Assembly: GCF_019249295.1 (NCBI RefSeq)
Contig: NZ_JAESDH010000006.1
Coordinates: 124,001 to 188,000 of the forward strand
Length of the DNA: 64,000 nucleotides
Origin: Alteromonas antoniana
Lineage (GTDB): Bacteria > Pseudomonadota > Gammaproteobacteria > Enterobacterales > Alteromonadaceae
Direction: 5' to 3'
Shown piece after piece: positions 8,780 through 16,844 of the stretch; position 1 is the stretch's first letter; each line of letters begins with the position of its first letter. The notes below the pieces were generated by a model. It worked only from the letters and a program-made list of their open reading frames with translations, ran no database searches and was not told where the DNA came from. A program made the translations under genes and the position numbers.

Positions 8780-9682
8780 ATGTCTGTAAAACATCCAATT
8801 ATTGCCATCACGGGTTCTTCCGGTGCCGGCACCACCACAACCACCAACGCGATACGCCATATTTTTCGTAACCTTAAGGTAAATGCGGCGGTGGTTGGCG
8901 GTGACAGTTTTCACCGTTTTACCCGACCGGAAATGGAAGTAGAGATCCGCAAGGCGCAGGAACAGGGCAGACACATCAGCTATTTTGGCCCCAAAGCAAA
9001 CGATTTTGAGTTACTGGAAAGCCTGTTTCGGGAATACGGGAGCACCGGCACCGGGCAGTTTCGACAGTATCTTCACACTTTTGATGATGCCGTGCCGTTT
9101 AATCAAATGCCGGGCACCTTCACACCGTGGCAGGACTTGCCGCAAAATACCGATTTACTGTTTTATGAAGGCCTGCATGGTGGCGTGAAAACCGAAGAAA
9201 ATGACGTCGCCAAATATGTCGATTTGCTGGTTGGCATGGTTCCCATCGTGAACCTGGAATGGATCCAGAAAATCGTGCGCGACACTACCGATCGCGGACA
9301 CTCCCGGGAAGCCGTGATGAGCAGCATTGTTCGCGGTCTGGATGACTATTTTCACTACATTACGCCGCAATTTTCGCGCACACACGTAAACTTTCAGCGG
9401 GTGCCTACGGTAGACACCTCGAACCCGTTCAGCGCCAGAGAAATCCCCACTCAGGATGAGAGTTTCGTCGTTGTGCGCTTTCGCCGGGAAATGAGAAATG
9501 TGGATTATCCTTATCTTCTGCAGATGATTGATGGCGCCTTTATGTCACGGATTAACACCATTGTGGTGCCAGGCGGAAAAATGGGGCTGGCCATGGAGCT
9601 TATCCTGACGCCGCTGATTGAAGATCTGCTGGAGAAAAAGCGTCGCGCCGGCCATCAGATGGATTGGGTTAGCGACAGATAG
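8780..9682 (+). CDS. prkB: phosphoribulokinase-like P-loop kinase PrkB
   Basis: The 300-residue product belongs to the phosphoribulokinase/uridine kinase family, like E. coli PrkB (289 residues). It opens IIAITGSSGAGTTTTTNAI, a Walker A variant, followed by the PRK-type segments GGDSFHRFTRPEM, FYEGLHGG and RDTTDRGHSREAV. Authentic phosphoribulokinases make ribulose-1,5-bisphosphate. No RuBisCO or other Calvin-cycle gene is visible here, and the role of the heterotroph version is not settled. In E. coli prkB follows yheU; here yheU is 33 kb away, so the pair has been separated. Confidence 0.93.
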   Translation: MSVKHPIIAITGSSGAGTTTTTNAIRHIFRNLKVNAAVVGGDSFHRFTRPEMEVEIRKAQEQGRHISYFGPKANDFELLESLFREYGSTGTGQFRQYLHTFDDAVPFNQMPGTFTPWQDLPQNTDLLFYEGLHGGVKTEENDVAKYVDLLVGMVPIVNLEWIQKIVRDTTDRGHSREAVMSSIVRGLDDYFHYITPQFSRTHVNFQRVPTVDTSNPFSAREIPTQDESFVVVRFRREMRNVDYPYLLQMIDGAFMSRINTIVVPGGKMGLAMELILTPLIEDLLEKKRRAGHQMDWVSDR

Positions 9683-10123
9683 TCGCGTTTGCAAACCAGA
9701 CACAGCCATTCATTATGCTGTTTTCCGACCTTTAGACATTCGCGGCTGCGTAAGGCCAATCTGCAATGATAGGTGCTGATCACATCTCATAACGGCGGTG
9801 CATAATAAGCCGCTATGGCGAACATAACCTGAAAATCCCACAAATTGTCGCGCCTGTCATTTGAATCATGCCGCAACCGGCGTAAACTACGCAGGCACAC
9901 AGGCATTTCCTGCTTAGATCCCACGCATGCACAAGCATTACCGCCTGCAGCGTGGCGGATTTACCCTGGTGCTGACGGTCACGTCAGGTCGCCAGCCCCC
10001 TGCTGGTGGTTTTTATTTTCGTTTTTCACTGTCTTTCGCGTGTCTCGTTGCGTGTTTGGTCAGCCCTCTGCTGGCATCGGCCATCAATGCAAGGTCAGTG
10101 AAAAGCGGTAACCGGACTCTCAC
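9683..10123 (+). other. 441-bp prkB-nhaD gap with three successive stem-loops
   Basis: No convincing gene is present; short open frames here lack a ribosome binding site and family similarity. Three consecutive plus-strand hairpins are visible: CCGCC/GGCGG (9941-9958), CTGACG/CGTCAG with loop GTCA (9972-9987) and CGCCAGC/GCTGGTG with loop CCCCT (9990-10008). The last one is followed by a T-rich tract. It looks like the 3' part of a small RNA or an attenuator-type leader of nhaD. It could also simply be a long 3' end of prkB. Confidence 0.5.
9990..10019 (+). terminator. terminator-like hairpin 105 bp upstream of nhaD
   Basis: The 7-bp stem CGCCAGC/GCTGGTG (one G-T pair) with a 5-nt loop is followed by GTTTTTATTTT. 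In the plus direction it has the form of an intrinsic terminator. Its position 308 nt after prkB and 105 nt before nhaD fits either termination of the prkB transcript or attenuation of an nhaD leader. Confidence 0.55.
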
Positions 10124-11389
10124 ATGTTGGATTATGTGTTAATTGCCATTGCCGTTCTGGCCCTAATCGGCGTAATTTTTGAAGAAGTACTTCACGTTAA
10201 CAAAGCCAAAGTTACCTTATTTTTCGGCACCCTTGCCTGGATCCTGCTGTTTATCAGCGCGGACCATGGCCCCCTCCTCCCAGGTGTAGAACACGATCTC
10301 ACTCACAACATCACTGAGATATCCACACTCTGGCTGTTTCTGGTGGCCGCCATGACGTTCGTGGCCTATCTGAACCGCAAGGGTCTGATTGAAAACATGC
10401 TGAACGTGGTGATGCCACGGCAAATTTCGTTAAAAGCACTGCTGTTTATCACCGCGATTTTCAGCTTTTGCTTCTCCTCACTGGCTGACAATATTACCGC
10501 CACACTGGTCTCTGTTGCGATGGTATTGTCCTTAGGCCTGCCGTTTAACCAGACACTGCGCTTTGCCGTTCTGGTGGTGTTTTCCGTCAACTCCGGTGGT
10601 GTGTCGTTGATTACCGGTGACGTGACAACGCTAATGATATTCATGCAGGGCAAAGTCACTATCACCCAGTTATTGTGGTTATTACTGCCCTCGTTCAGCG
10701 CCGTCATGGTAATGGCAAGTCTGTTGTCATTTGGCATGACAGGGCGAGTCACACTGCGCAAAACACGCCATGCTACCCGGCCGGTAGACTATGTCATTGC
10801 GGGCACGTTTTTGTTAACCATTATTTTAACGCTTACAGGTAATGTGCTGTACGGAATCCCGCCCATGCTGAGCTTCTTAGCGGGTATGGCCGTCATGTTC
10901 CTGATTGCCACCTTTATGGGAGACGATGACGATAACGATCCCATTCTTGATTACATTCGCTATATCGAATTCGATACGCTGCTGTTCTTTTTAGGCGTGT
11001 TGCTTTTGGTTGGTATGCTTGAACATATTCACGCGTTAACCGCCTTCCTTTCTGTCTATGAAATGTTTCCTCCGGTGTTGGCGAATTTCGTTATGGGCGT
11101 CATATCCGCCGCGATTGATAACGTGCCACTGACCGCGGCACTGCTTAAGGCCAATATCACCATGAACACGGCTGAATGGATGACACTGACCTATGCAGTT
11201 GGCGTAGGCGGCTCGTTGCTGGTAATCGGCTCCGCTGCAGGTATTGTGACGATGAGTAAAGTAAAAGGACTGACATTTGCCCGCTACAGCAAGTTTACGC
11301 TTCTGCTGTTGATATCATACACTGTAGGGTATGCGCTGGTGTATGGGCTTACCATGTTTGCCCTGCCCGCACTGGAGATATCGCTGTAG
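10124..11389 (+). CDS. nhaD: Na+/H+ antiporter NhaD
   Basis: NhaD is an inner-membrane antiporter that expels Na+ or Li+ in exchange for protons, typical of marine and halophilic bacteria. The 421-residue protein is almost entirely hydrophobic with about 11-12 transmembrane segments. Family hallmarks include FEEVLHVNKAKVTLFFGTLAW near the start, SSLADNITATLVSVA, NSGGVSLITGDVTTLM and, near the end, AIDNVPLTAALLKA and GGSLLVIGSAAGI. The ATG at 10124 directly follows a short ACTCTCAC sequence, with no strong ribosome binding site. A leader with hairpins precedes it, and a weak GCCGGC-GACA-GCCGGC hairpin (11440-11455) may end the transcript. Confidence 0.94.
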   Translation: MLDYVLIAIAVLALIGVIFEEVLHVNKAKVTLFFGTLAWILLFISADHGPLLPGVEHDLTHNITEISTLWLFLVAAMTFVAYLNRKGLIENMLNVVMPRQISLKALLFITAIFSFCFSSLADNITATLVSVAMVLSLGLPFNQTLRFAVLVVFSVNSGGVSLITGDVTTLMIFMQGKVTITQLLWLLLPSFSAVMVMASLLSFGMTGRVTLRKTRHATRPVDYVIAGTFLLTIILTLTGNVLYGIPPMLSFLAGMAVMFLIATFMGDDDDNDPILDYIRYIEFDTLLFFLGVLLLVGMLEHIHALTAFLSVYEMFPPVLANFVMGVISAAIDNVPLTAALLKANITMNTAEWMTLTYAVGVGGSLLVIGSAAGIVTMSKVKGLTFARYSKFTLLLLISYTVGYALVYGLTMFALPALEISL

Positions 11390-11439
11390 CTGCGGATCTC
11401 AAAGCAACAAACGCGATATGATAAAGTGTGACGATATCT

Positions 11440-11455
11440 GCCGGCGACAGCCGGC
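11440..11455 (+). terminator. weak hairpin after nhaD
   Basis: GCCGGC-GACA-GCCGGC lies 50 bp after the nhaD stop and is followed by GTTTGGCTT rather than a clean T-run. It may be an inefficient terminator. Confidence 0.35.
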
Positions 11456-11663
11456 GTTTGGCTTGTGAAGAATCCGTGCAACGGTAGACAAGGCCCCGTG
11501 ACTTCACGTAGTGTGGTCGTTACATCGCGTAGTACACGCTGCCAACAACGCTATTGGGTTAGAACACTGACAAGTAAGCACTGGTGACAGGAGGTCTTCA
11601 GATTCGCTTCATCGTCACGCCACTCGGTAGCCGTTCATGAACGCTTTCAGCGTGCCATTTATC

Positions 11664-11709
11664 GCACAACATAACTAAAAGAAATTTATTCTCGATCAAT
11701 ATGTTGTGC
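11664..11709. repeat. 10-bp inverted repeat upstream of the DUF2855 gene
   Basis: GCACAACATA (11664-11673) and TATGTTGTGC (11700-11709) are perfect inverted copies separated by 26 bp of AT-rich DNA, about 115-160 bp before the DUF2855 start. Such widely spaced arms may bind a dimeric or tetrameric regulator. AT-rich -10-like boxes (TATACA 11722, TATATT 11734) lie just downstream. The remainder of 11390-11823 holds no recognisable gene. Confidence 0.5.
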
Positions 11710-11823
11710 TAAAAATTATTCTATACAGGTTGTTATATTCTTTATTAACGCCGACCTTCGGACTAAAGCATATAAACGGAACTGTGCTTTTACTCACGTC
11801 TGTCGAAATAAACAGGACTTTTC

Positions 11824-12915
11824 ATGAGCCTTTCGACGCAACAAATTTGGGTAGACAAGCAGGATCTGAACGACACAAAAGTCGTTCAGGACTCACTCAG
11901 TGACGATGTTCTCGGAGAAAATGATGTTCTCCTTAAAATAGAACAATTCGGGTTCTCCGCAAACAACATCACGTACGCCTCTATGGGCGAAAAAATGGGG
12001 TATTGGGGCTTTTTCCCCGCTGGCGCTGGTTACGGGATTATCCCGGTCTGGGGCTTTGCGGTCGTGCAGCGATCCATGCACCCGGATATTGAGGAAGGTG
12101 AGCGTATTTTCGGTTACCTGCCGATGGCATCCCATTGGGTGATTCGTGCCGGTAACGTAGCCAAACACGGCTTTAAGGACGTTCATCCAAACCGTAACAG
12201 TATCAGTCCGGTGTACGATCAATACCTCCGATGTTCAGCAGACCCAGCATACAATCTTGACAGAGAAGTCTGGCAACAGGCCTTTCGTCCCTTATTTATG
12301 ACGTCGTTTGTTCTTGACGAATTCGTACACAATAATGCTGAACAATCGGTCATTCTGATTTCCAGCGCGTCCAGTAAAACCGCCACCGGTTGTGCTTGTC
12401 TGATGCGCCACCAGCGGGATAACCGCCAGTCCGGTTTTCGCATTATCGGGCTCACTTCCAAAGCAAACCGGGACATGGTATGCGACTCTAACTGCTATGA
12501 TGATGTCATAACCTACAGCGACGCGGACCAGCTTTCTGGTGACGACAGTTACTGGTTACTTGATTTTGCCGCCAATGGCGAGATGCTTGCCACGCTGAAA
12601 CGTCATTTGGGAAACGCACTGGATCGTATCACGCTGATCGGCGCGACCGACTGGCAGTCAAAAACCAAACCCGATCGCGCCGGCCTCAAGGCAGACATCT
12701 TCTTCGCGCCTGCACACGTCAAGCATCTGCAGCAGGAATGGGGCCATGAAGGCTTTCTCTCGCGTTACGCGGAATCCTGGAAGCTGTTTTCTGATAATAC
12801 GACGCAAACCTACTACGAACAGAAATTTGAAGGCGTGAATAATGTATTGTCGGTGTATAAAGATACGCTGGCCGGCCTGATGAACCCAAACGCGCTGTTA
12901 AGCCTGAAATTCTGA
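11824..12915 (+). CDS. DUF2855 family protein (quinone-oxidoreductase-like)
   Basis: A 363-residue protein of the DUF2855 family, which resembles medium-chain dehydrogenase/reductases. The N-terminal GroES-like part (ENDVLLKIEQFGFSANNI, GYGIIPVWGFAVV) is recognisable, as is the central Rossmann-like segment ILISSASSKTATG. No zinc ligands typical of alcohol dehydrogenases are evident. The enzyme's substrate is unknown. It stands alone; its stop codon is only 11 bp before the heptamer repeat array that precedes ompR. The start ATG lies at the end of ACAGGACTTTTC, with AGGA as the ribosome binding site. Confidence 0.85.
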   Translation: MSLSTQQIWVDKQDLNDTKVVQDSLSDDVLGENDVLLKIEQFGFSANNITYASMGEKMGYWGFFPAGAGYGIIPVWGFAVVQRSMHPDIEEGERIFGYLPMASHWVIRAGNVAKHGFKDVHPNRNSISPVYDQYLRCSADPAYNLDREVWQQAFRPLFMTSFVLDEFVHNNAEQSVILISSASSKTATGCACLMRHQRDNRQSGFRIIGLTSKANRDMVCDSNCYDDVITYSDADQLSGDDSYWLLDFAANGEMLATLKRHLGNALDRITLIGATDWQSKTKPDRAGLKADIFFAPAHVKHLQQEWGHEGFLSRYAESWKLFSDNTTQTYYEQKFEGVNNVLSVYKDTLAGLMNPNALLSLKF

Positions 12916-12926
12916 TGTTCCGATAG

Positions 12927-13000
12927 CTGCGGTCTGCGGTCTGCGGTCTGCGGTCTGCGGTCTGCGGTCTGCGGTCTGCGGTCTGCGGTCTGCGGTCTGC
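12927..13000 (+). repeat. heptanucleotide tandem repeat (CTGCGGT)10.6
   Basis: Ten perfect head-to-tail copies of CTGCGGT plus a partial CTGC fill 74 bp between the DUF2855 stop (12915) and ompR (13119). There is not one mismatch between copies, which suggests recent expansion or ongoing slippage. It is non-coding on the plus strand. On the minus strand the unit stays open and would read as an Arg-Arg-Pro-Gln-Thr-Ala-Asp repeat, but no gene supports that reading. It ends about 57 bp upstream of the candidate ompR -35 box. Confidence 0.98.
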
Positions 13001-13056
13001 AAGTCAAGTATGAAACCATTTGTAACAAAGCGGCAAGTTCCGCAACACTTCTGTGC

Positions 13057-13085
13057 TTTTGTCTTTTCCCTTATGTGGTTATAGT
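13057..13085 (+). promoter_or_regulatory. candidate ompR-envZ promoter
   Basis: TTTTGT (13057-13062) and TATAGT (13080-13085) are separated by 17 bp and lie 34 bp before the ompR ATG. The -35 box is weak. The heptamer array lies upstream at roughly -90 to -165 relative to the expected start point. Confidence 0.35.
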
Positions 13086-13118
13086 GAGACAGGAAAAAGA
13101 AACCTTGCGGATAAAAGA

Positions 13119-13841
13119 ATGGGTCAGGAAACCTCAAAAATTCTGGTAGTAGATGACGATATGCGCCTGCGCAGCCTGCTGGAGAGATATCTGGTAGAGC
13201 AGGGCTTTCAGGTTCGAACAGCAGCAGATGGTGAGCAGATGAATCGCTTGCTGGAGCGCGAGAATTTTCATTTGATGGTGCTGGATCTTATGCTTCCCGG
13301 TGAAGATGGCCTGTCTATTTGCCGACGTATCCGTCAGTCAGAAAACGACATGCCTATCATCATGCTGACTGCGAAAGGCGATGAAGTTGACCGCATTATC
13401 GGCCTGGAAATGGGCGCAGACGATTACCTTCCCAAACCATTCAATCCGCGCGAATTGCTGGCACGAGCGAAAGCAGTATTGCGCCGTAAAACCTCCGAAG
13501 CGCCGGGAGCCCCCTCCCGTGATGAGCAAATTGTTGAATTTGGCGAATACAAACTGAATCTGGCAACCCGTGAAATGAGTGCTAACGGCACGCCAATGCC
13601 ACTGACCAGTGGTGAATTCGCGGTGCTGAAGTCGCTGGTGACGCATCCCCGCGAACCATTGTCCCGGGATAAGTTAATGAACCTGGCACGCGGACGTGAT
13701 TACAGTGCACTGGAGCGTAGCATTGACGTACAGGTTTCGCGTCTGCGACGCATGTTAGAAAAAGATCCTGCCAGCCCTCGTTATATCCAGACAGTCTGGG
13801 GATTAGGTTACGTGTTTGTGCCCGACGGAGAGCAGGTATAA
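13119..13841 (+). CDS. ompR: osmolarity response regulator OmpR
   Basis: OmpR is the DNA-binding partner of EnvZ and controls porin and other envelope genes. The 240-residue product closely follows E. coli OmpR (239). The receiver domain has the acidic pocket VDDD (11-14), phospho-acceptor Asp56 in LMVLDLMLPGEDGLS, and Lys in MLTAKGDE. The winged-helix domain includes SRDKLMNLARGRDYSALERSIDVQ and ends VWGLGYVFVPDG. The frame extends upstream to 13053, but the ATG at 13119 gives the canonical N-terminus. envZ follows after 15 bp. Confidence 0.97.
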   Translation: MGQETSKILVVDDDMRLRSLLERYLVEQGFQVRTAADGEQMNRLLERENFHLMVLDLMLPGEDGLSICRRIRQSENDMPIIMLTAKGDEVDRIIGLEMGADDYLPKPFNPRELLARAKAVLRRKTSEAPGAPSRDEQIVEFGEYKLNLATREMSANGTPMPLTSGEFAVLKSLVTHPREPLSRDKLMNLARGRDYSALERSIDVQVSRLRRMLEKDPASPRYIQTVWGLGYVFVPDGEQV

Positions 13842-13856
13842 GACGAGACGTTCTTA

Positions 13857-15164
13857 ATGCGATTCGTCCCCAGAAGTGCCTTCGGTCAGACGGTATTATT
13901 AATCGGCATTTTATTGCTGATTAATCAGGTTGTGTCCTACCTGTCAGTGACCTACTACTTCATTCGTCCCAGTTACGAACAGATAAACAGTTTGCTTGCC
14001 ACTCAGGTCAAAGGGATCCTGGCCAGCGACATGCTTACGGCAGAACCCGCTAAGCAACAAGTATTCACCGAGCGTACCGGCATCAAAGTCCTTTCCCCTG
14101 AACAATCCATGCAACAGGGGCTGCGTAACTCAACGTACTACGGCTTTATGTCAGCGCAGGTCAGCGAACAGCTGGCAGAAAAAGCGGAAGTCCGCATCAG
14201 TACGACAACCGGCAGCGACTCCCCCTATCTGGTCTGGATAGCGCTGGAGCGCTTTCCTGATCACTGGATCGCGGTGCCTATTTCCGGGCTAAGCGAAGCC
14301 AACATATCGCCTTTGACAATGTATCTGATGGTCATTGGTATACTGAGTGTGGCAGGCGGATGGCTGTTTGTGCGCAGAATGAACCGGCCTCTTCAGGCGC
14401 TGCAGCGTGCCGCATTGCAGGTCGGGAAAGGGGAATTCCCTCCTCCACTGGCTGAGCAGGGCAGCAGCGAAATGATAGAGGTTACCCGGGCCTTTAACCG
14501 CATGAATCAGGGGATACGACAACTTGAAAACGATCGCGCGCTGATGACGGCCGGCATTTCACACGACCTGCGTACACCCCTGACCCGGATCCGCCTGGCG
14601 ACGGAAATGATGCCGGAGGACCAGGAGTGGATCCAGGAAGGTATCATTAATGATATCGAAGACATGAACGCCATTATCGATCAGTTCATTGAATATGCCA
14701 GACAAGACCGGGAAGAAGTCAGAGAGAATACGAATCTCAACGAATTAATTGAGGAGCTAACCCAGGCACGTCATATTGAAGAAAGTCACCATATCGAACT
14801 GGCATTGCAGAATATACCGTCGCTAAGCCTGCGCCGTATTGCGATTAAACGGGTACTGGATAATCTGATTGAAAATGCCTTTCGCTACGGCTCAGACCAT
14901 ATCGTTATCAGTAGCCGGGTGGATACGCAGCAAAAACGGGTAGTGTGCTCAGTCCGGGATTTTGGTCCCGGTGTTCCGGAAAAAGATCTGGATGCGGTTT
15001 TTCAGCCTTTTGCTCAGGGAGACAAGGCCAGAGGCTCAACCGGTTCAGGGTTAGGTCTGGCCATTACCCGACGCATCATTGATGCGCACGATGGCAATGT
15101 CACATTGCGGAATCACCCGGAAGGCGGCCTGGTCGCCGAATTCTGGCTGCCTTTTCGCCGCTGA
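13857..15164 (+). CDS. envZ: osmosensor histidine kinase EnvZ
   Basis: EnvZ is an inner-membrane sensor that phosphorylates and dephosphorylates OmpR. The 435-residue protein (450 in E. coli) has a first transmembrane helix (about 11-33), a periplasmic domain, a second helix (about 150-172), a HAMP linker, the dimerisation/phosphotransfer motif [20 protein letters not shown] with His236, and a HATPase domain with [19 protein letters not shown] and [12 protein letters not shown]. It is the second gene of ompR-envZ and converges on the MFS gene with a 3-bp gap. Confidence 0.97.
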   Translation: MRFVPRSAFGQTVLLIGILLLINQVVSYLSVTYYFIRPSYEQINSLLATQVKGILASDMLTAEPAKQQVFTERTGIKVLSPEQSMQQGLRNSTYYGFMSAQVSEQLAEKAEVRISTTTGSDSPYLVWIALERFPDHWIAVPISGLSEANISPLTMYLMVIGILSVAGGWLFVRRMNRPLQALQRAALQVGKGEFPPPLAEQGSSEMIEVTRAFNRMNQGIRQLENDRALMTAGISHDLRTPLTRIRLATEMMPEDQEWIQEGIINDIEDMNAIIDQFIEYARQDREEVRENTNLNELIEELTQARHIEESHHIELALQNIPSLSLRRIAIKRVLDNLIENAFRYGSDHIVISSRVDTQQKRVVCSVRDFGPGVPEKDLDAVFQPFAQGDKARGSTGSGLGLAITRRIIDAHDGNVTLRNHPEGGLVAEFWLPFRR

Positions 15165-15167
15165 CCA

Positions 15168-16358
15168 CTACTCTTCGTCAGGCCTGTCTGCGGCGTTCGC
15201 CTTAAGCAGACGACTATACCCGAATGCGCAGACCCACAGCCAGACGCCGGCGATAGGGATAACCCAGAATGCCGTTGTCAGAGGGGCAAAATTTGCCCAC
15301 AGTCCGGTGCTGAATGATGCCACCTGAACGCCTATTGTGTTACCCACCATACTGATTCCGGAAAGCACGGGGCCCTTTTCGGGGCTCAGGCTCATCGCAG
15401 CCGACAGCATCAATGGAAACAGACCGCCGATACCCAGGCCCAGCAACAGATTGCCACCTGCCAGTCCGTACAGGTCATCAGCAAGCTTAATGACGAGTGC
15501 GCCTGTCAGTCCCAGTGTCGCCATCACCACAATCAGACGGTGTACGCTGAACCAGCGCAGCAACAGCGCAAAGCCGAGCCGGCTGATAACCATCCCGGCC
15601 GTAAAGCAAGCCAGCAGATTACGAGACACCTCACCACTGTAGCCAATGCCGTTTTGCGCATAGCTGACAAACCAGTTGGCATTACCGAACTCAACCGCGC
15701 CGTACCCGAAGCTGGCTAATGCAAGGAACAGAAACACCGGTTGGGCGATAATATCTTTAAATACCAGCGACTGCTTTGGCGGTTTCGGTTTACCGGCTGT
15801 GACTTTGCGCTGCGTGCGCGCTACCAGCAAGGCATAGCCCGCCACCACCAGCATCGCCAGACTCAGCACCTGTATGGGCAGGCGCCAGTTATGCTCCGCC
15901 ATGTAAAGCAGCGTGACAAAGAAAGAAGACGCGAACGTGCCAAGACTGAACATAAAGTCCATCACACCCATCATGGCAAAGCGCTTTTCGGCGAACATCT
16001 GTGCAATCAATGTGTGGCCGATGGTGATCATACTTGAGCTGATGACGCCGATAAAAAATACCATGACCAGTACCGATTGCCACTGCGTGAGCACAGAGAG
16101 AATAAGCAACAGCACAGTGTCGATGACAAGCAGCGAGGCCAGCAAGAACAGAAAATCAAACCGGGTCGCATACTTCCCGCCGAGAATGGCGCCGCTCATC
16201 ATACCCAGTGAAAAAAGCGAAAACAGCGCGCCGCTGACCACTTCTGACATTGCTAGATCGCGGGCAATATCCGGCAGCAGGATCCCCCACAGAATAAACA
16301 GCATACCCAGCAGGAAAAATCCGGCAAAAATTACGGTGGTGGCGGGACGACGACTCAT
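15168..16358 (-). CDS. MFS transporter, probable sugar permease
   Basis: A 396-residue major facilitator protein with about 12 transmembrane segments. The N-terminus (FAGFFLLGMLFILWGILLPDI) and the loop pattern between helices 2 and 3 (GGKYATRFDF) recall the FHS/FucP-like and related sugar permeases. The substrate cannot be told from sequence alone. The start chosen is ATG 16358, which has AAAGGAGA five bases upstream; a GTG at 16376 is in frame but lies within the ribosome binding region. Its upstream region carries a promoter overlapped by a perfect LacI-family operator, which suggests carbohydrate-induced expression. Confidence 0.85.
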   Translation of the reverse strand: MSRRPATTVIFAGFFLLGMLFILWGILLPDIARDLAMSEVVSGALFSLFSLGMMSGAILGGKYATRFDFLFLLASLLVIDTVLLLILSVLTQWQSVLVMVFFIGVISSSMITIGHTLIAQMFAEKRFAMMGVMDFMFSLGTFASSFFVTLLYMAEHNWRLPIQVLSLAMLVVAGYALLVARTQRKVTAGKPKPPKQSLVFKDIIAQPVFLFLALASFGYGAVEFGNANWFVSYAQNGIGYSGEVSRNLLACFTAGMVISRLGFALLLRWFSVHRLIVVMATLGLTGALVIKLADDLYGLAGGNLLLGLGIGGLFPLMLSAAMSLSPEKGPVLSGISMVGNTIGVQVASFSTGLWANFAPLTTAFWVIPIAGVWLWVCAFGYSRLLKANAADRPDEE

Positions 16359-16395
16359 CCAGTCTCCTTTATTCACAGTTACAGAAAATGTCAGC

Positions 16396-16422
16396 CATTC
16401 TGAGCACGATGCACTCAGAATG
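16396..16422. repeat. 9-bp inverted repeat in the MFS leader
   Basis: CATTCTGAG and CTCAGAATG are perfect inverted copies around a 9-nt centre, 38-64 bp before the MFS start codon. In RNA this is a hairpin close to the ribosome binding site; in DNA it could be an operator. No T-tract follows on the minus strand. Confidence 0.5.
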
Positions 16423-16530
16423 TAATGTGGCGTTAAAACCGGGCAGGGTAGCGTTTTGATTTGAATTATTGGCTGCTTCTTCCAACAGTACGACGATATG
16501 CTGATAAAGGCAATTGACCGTCACAACAGG

Positions 16531-16544
16531 TGGAAACGTTTACA
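16531..16544. promoter_or_regulatory. LacI-family operator
   Basis: TGGAAACGTTTACA matches the LacI/GalR-family palindrome TGNAANCGNTTNCA at every fixed position. It directly abuts the predicted -10 box of the minus-strand MFS gene, where binding would repress transcription. No lacI-type gene is in this window, so the regulator lies elsewhere. Confidence 0.65.
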
Positions 16545-16573
16545 TTAGACTACAAAACCTATTTGTATGACAA
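16544..16573 (-). promoter_or_regulatory. predicted promoter of the MFS gene
   Basis: On the minus strand TTGTCA (568-573 of 16 kb) and TCTAAT (544-549) are separated by 18 bp. The LacI-type operator begins at the last base of the -10 box. The resulting leader is about 180 nt. Apart from this promoter, the operator and the leader repeat, 16359-16777 shows nothing else. Confidence 0.45.
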
Positions 16574-16776
16574 GCCAAATTCTGCCATTTGTGAAGTCAT
16601 AGCGATGACATGCAGGTCAGCCATCATTACGGTTTTTATACTGCCACCGAAGTCATACCGGCCGATTTTCCCCATGTTACAGATGGTTGTCGGTATTACT
16701 GGATAATGATCGGACGTTGGCCGCGTATCCTGTACCAACCGGTAAATGACCGTTATCGATTAACCTGAATGCAGGA

Positions 16777-16805
16777 TAAAAAAAAGCCCGCTCAATTGAG
16801 CGGGC
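16777..16805 (-). terminator. rho-independent terminator of pckA
   Basis: Read on the minus strand, the stem GCCCGCTC/GAGCGGGC with an AATT loop is followed by a run of eight T's. It lies 40 bp after the pckA stop codon. Confidence 0.92.
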
Positions 16806-16844
16806 AAAATTCAATCACATGAGGGTGATGAACGTTGGGAAGGG

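Noticed and set aside
9927..10142. 71-residue open frame with a hydrophobic stretch ahead of nhaD
   Set aside because: It lacks a ribosome binding site and runs into the nhaD start in another frame; the DNA is better explained as a structured leader.
12813..13137. Minus-strand open frames with a repeated RRPQTAD peptide
   Set aside because: They arise only because the 7-bp array has no stop codons in any frame; both ends run into the neighbouring genes.
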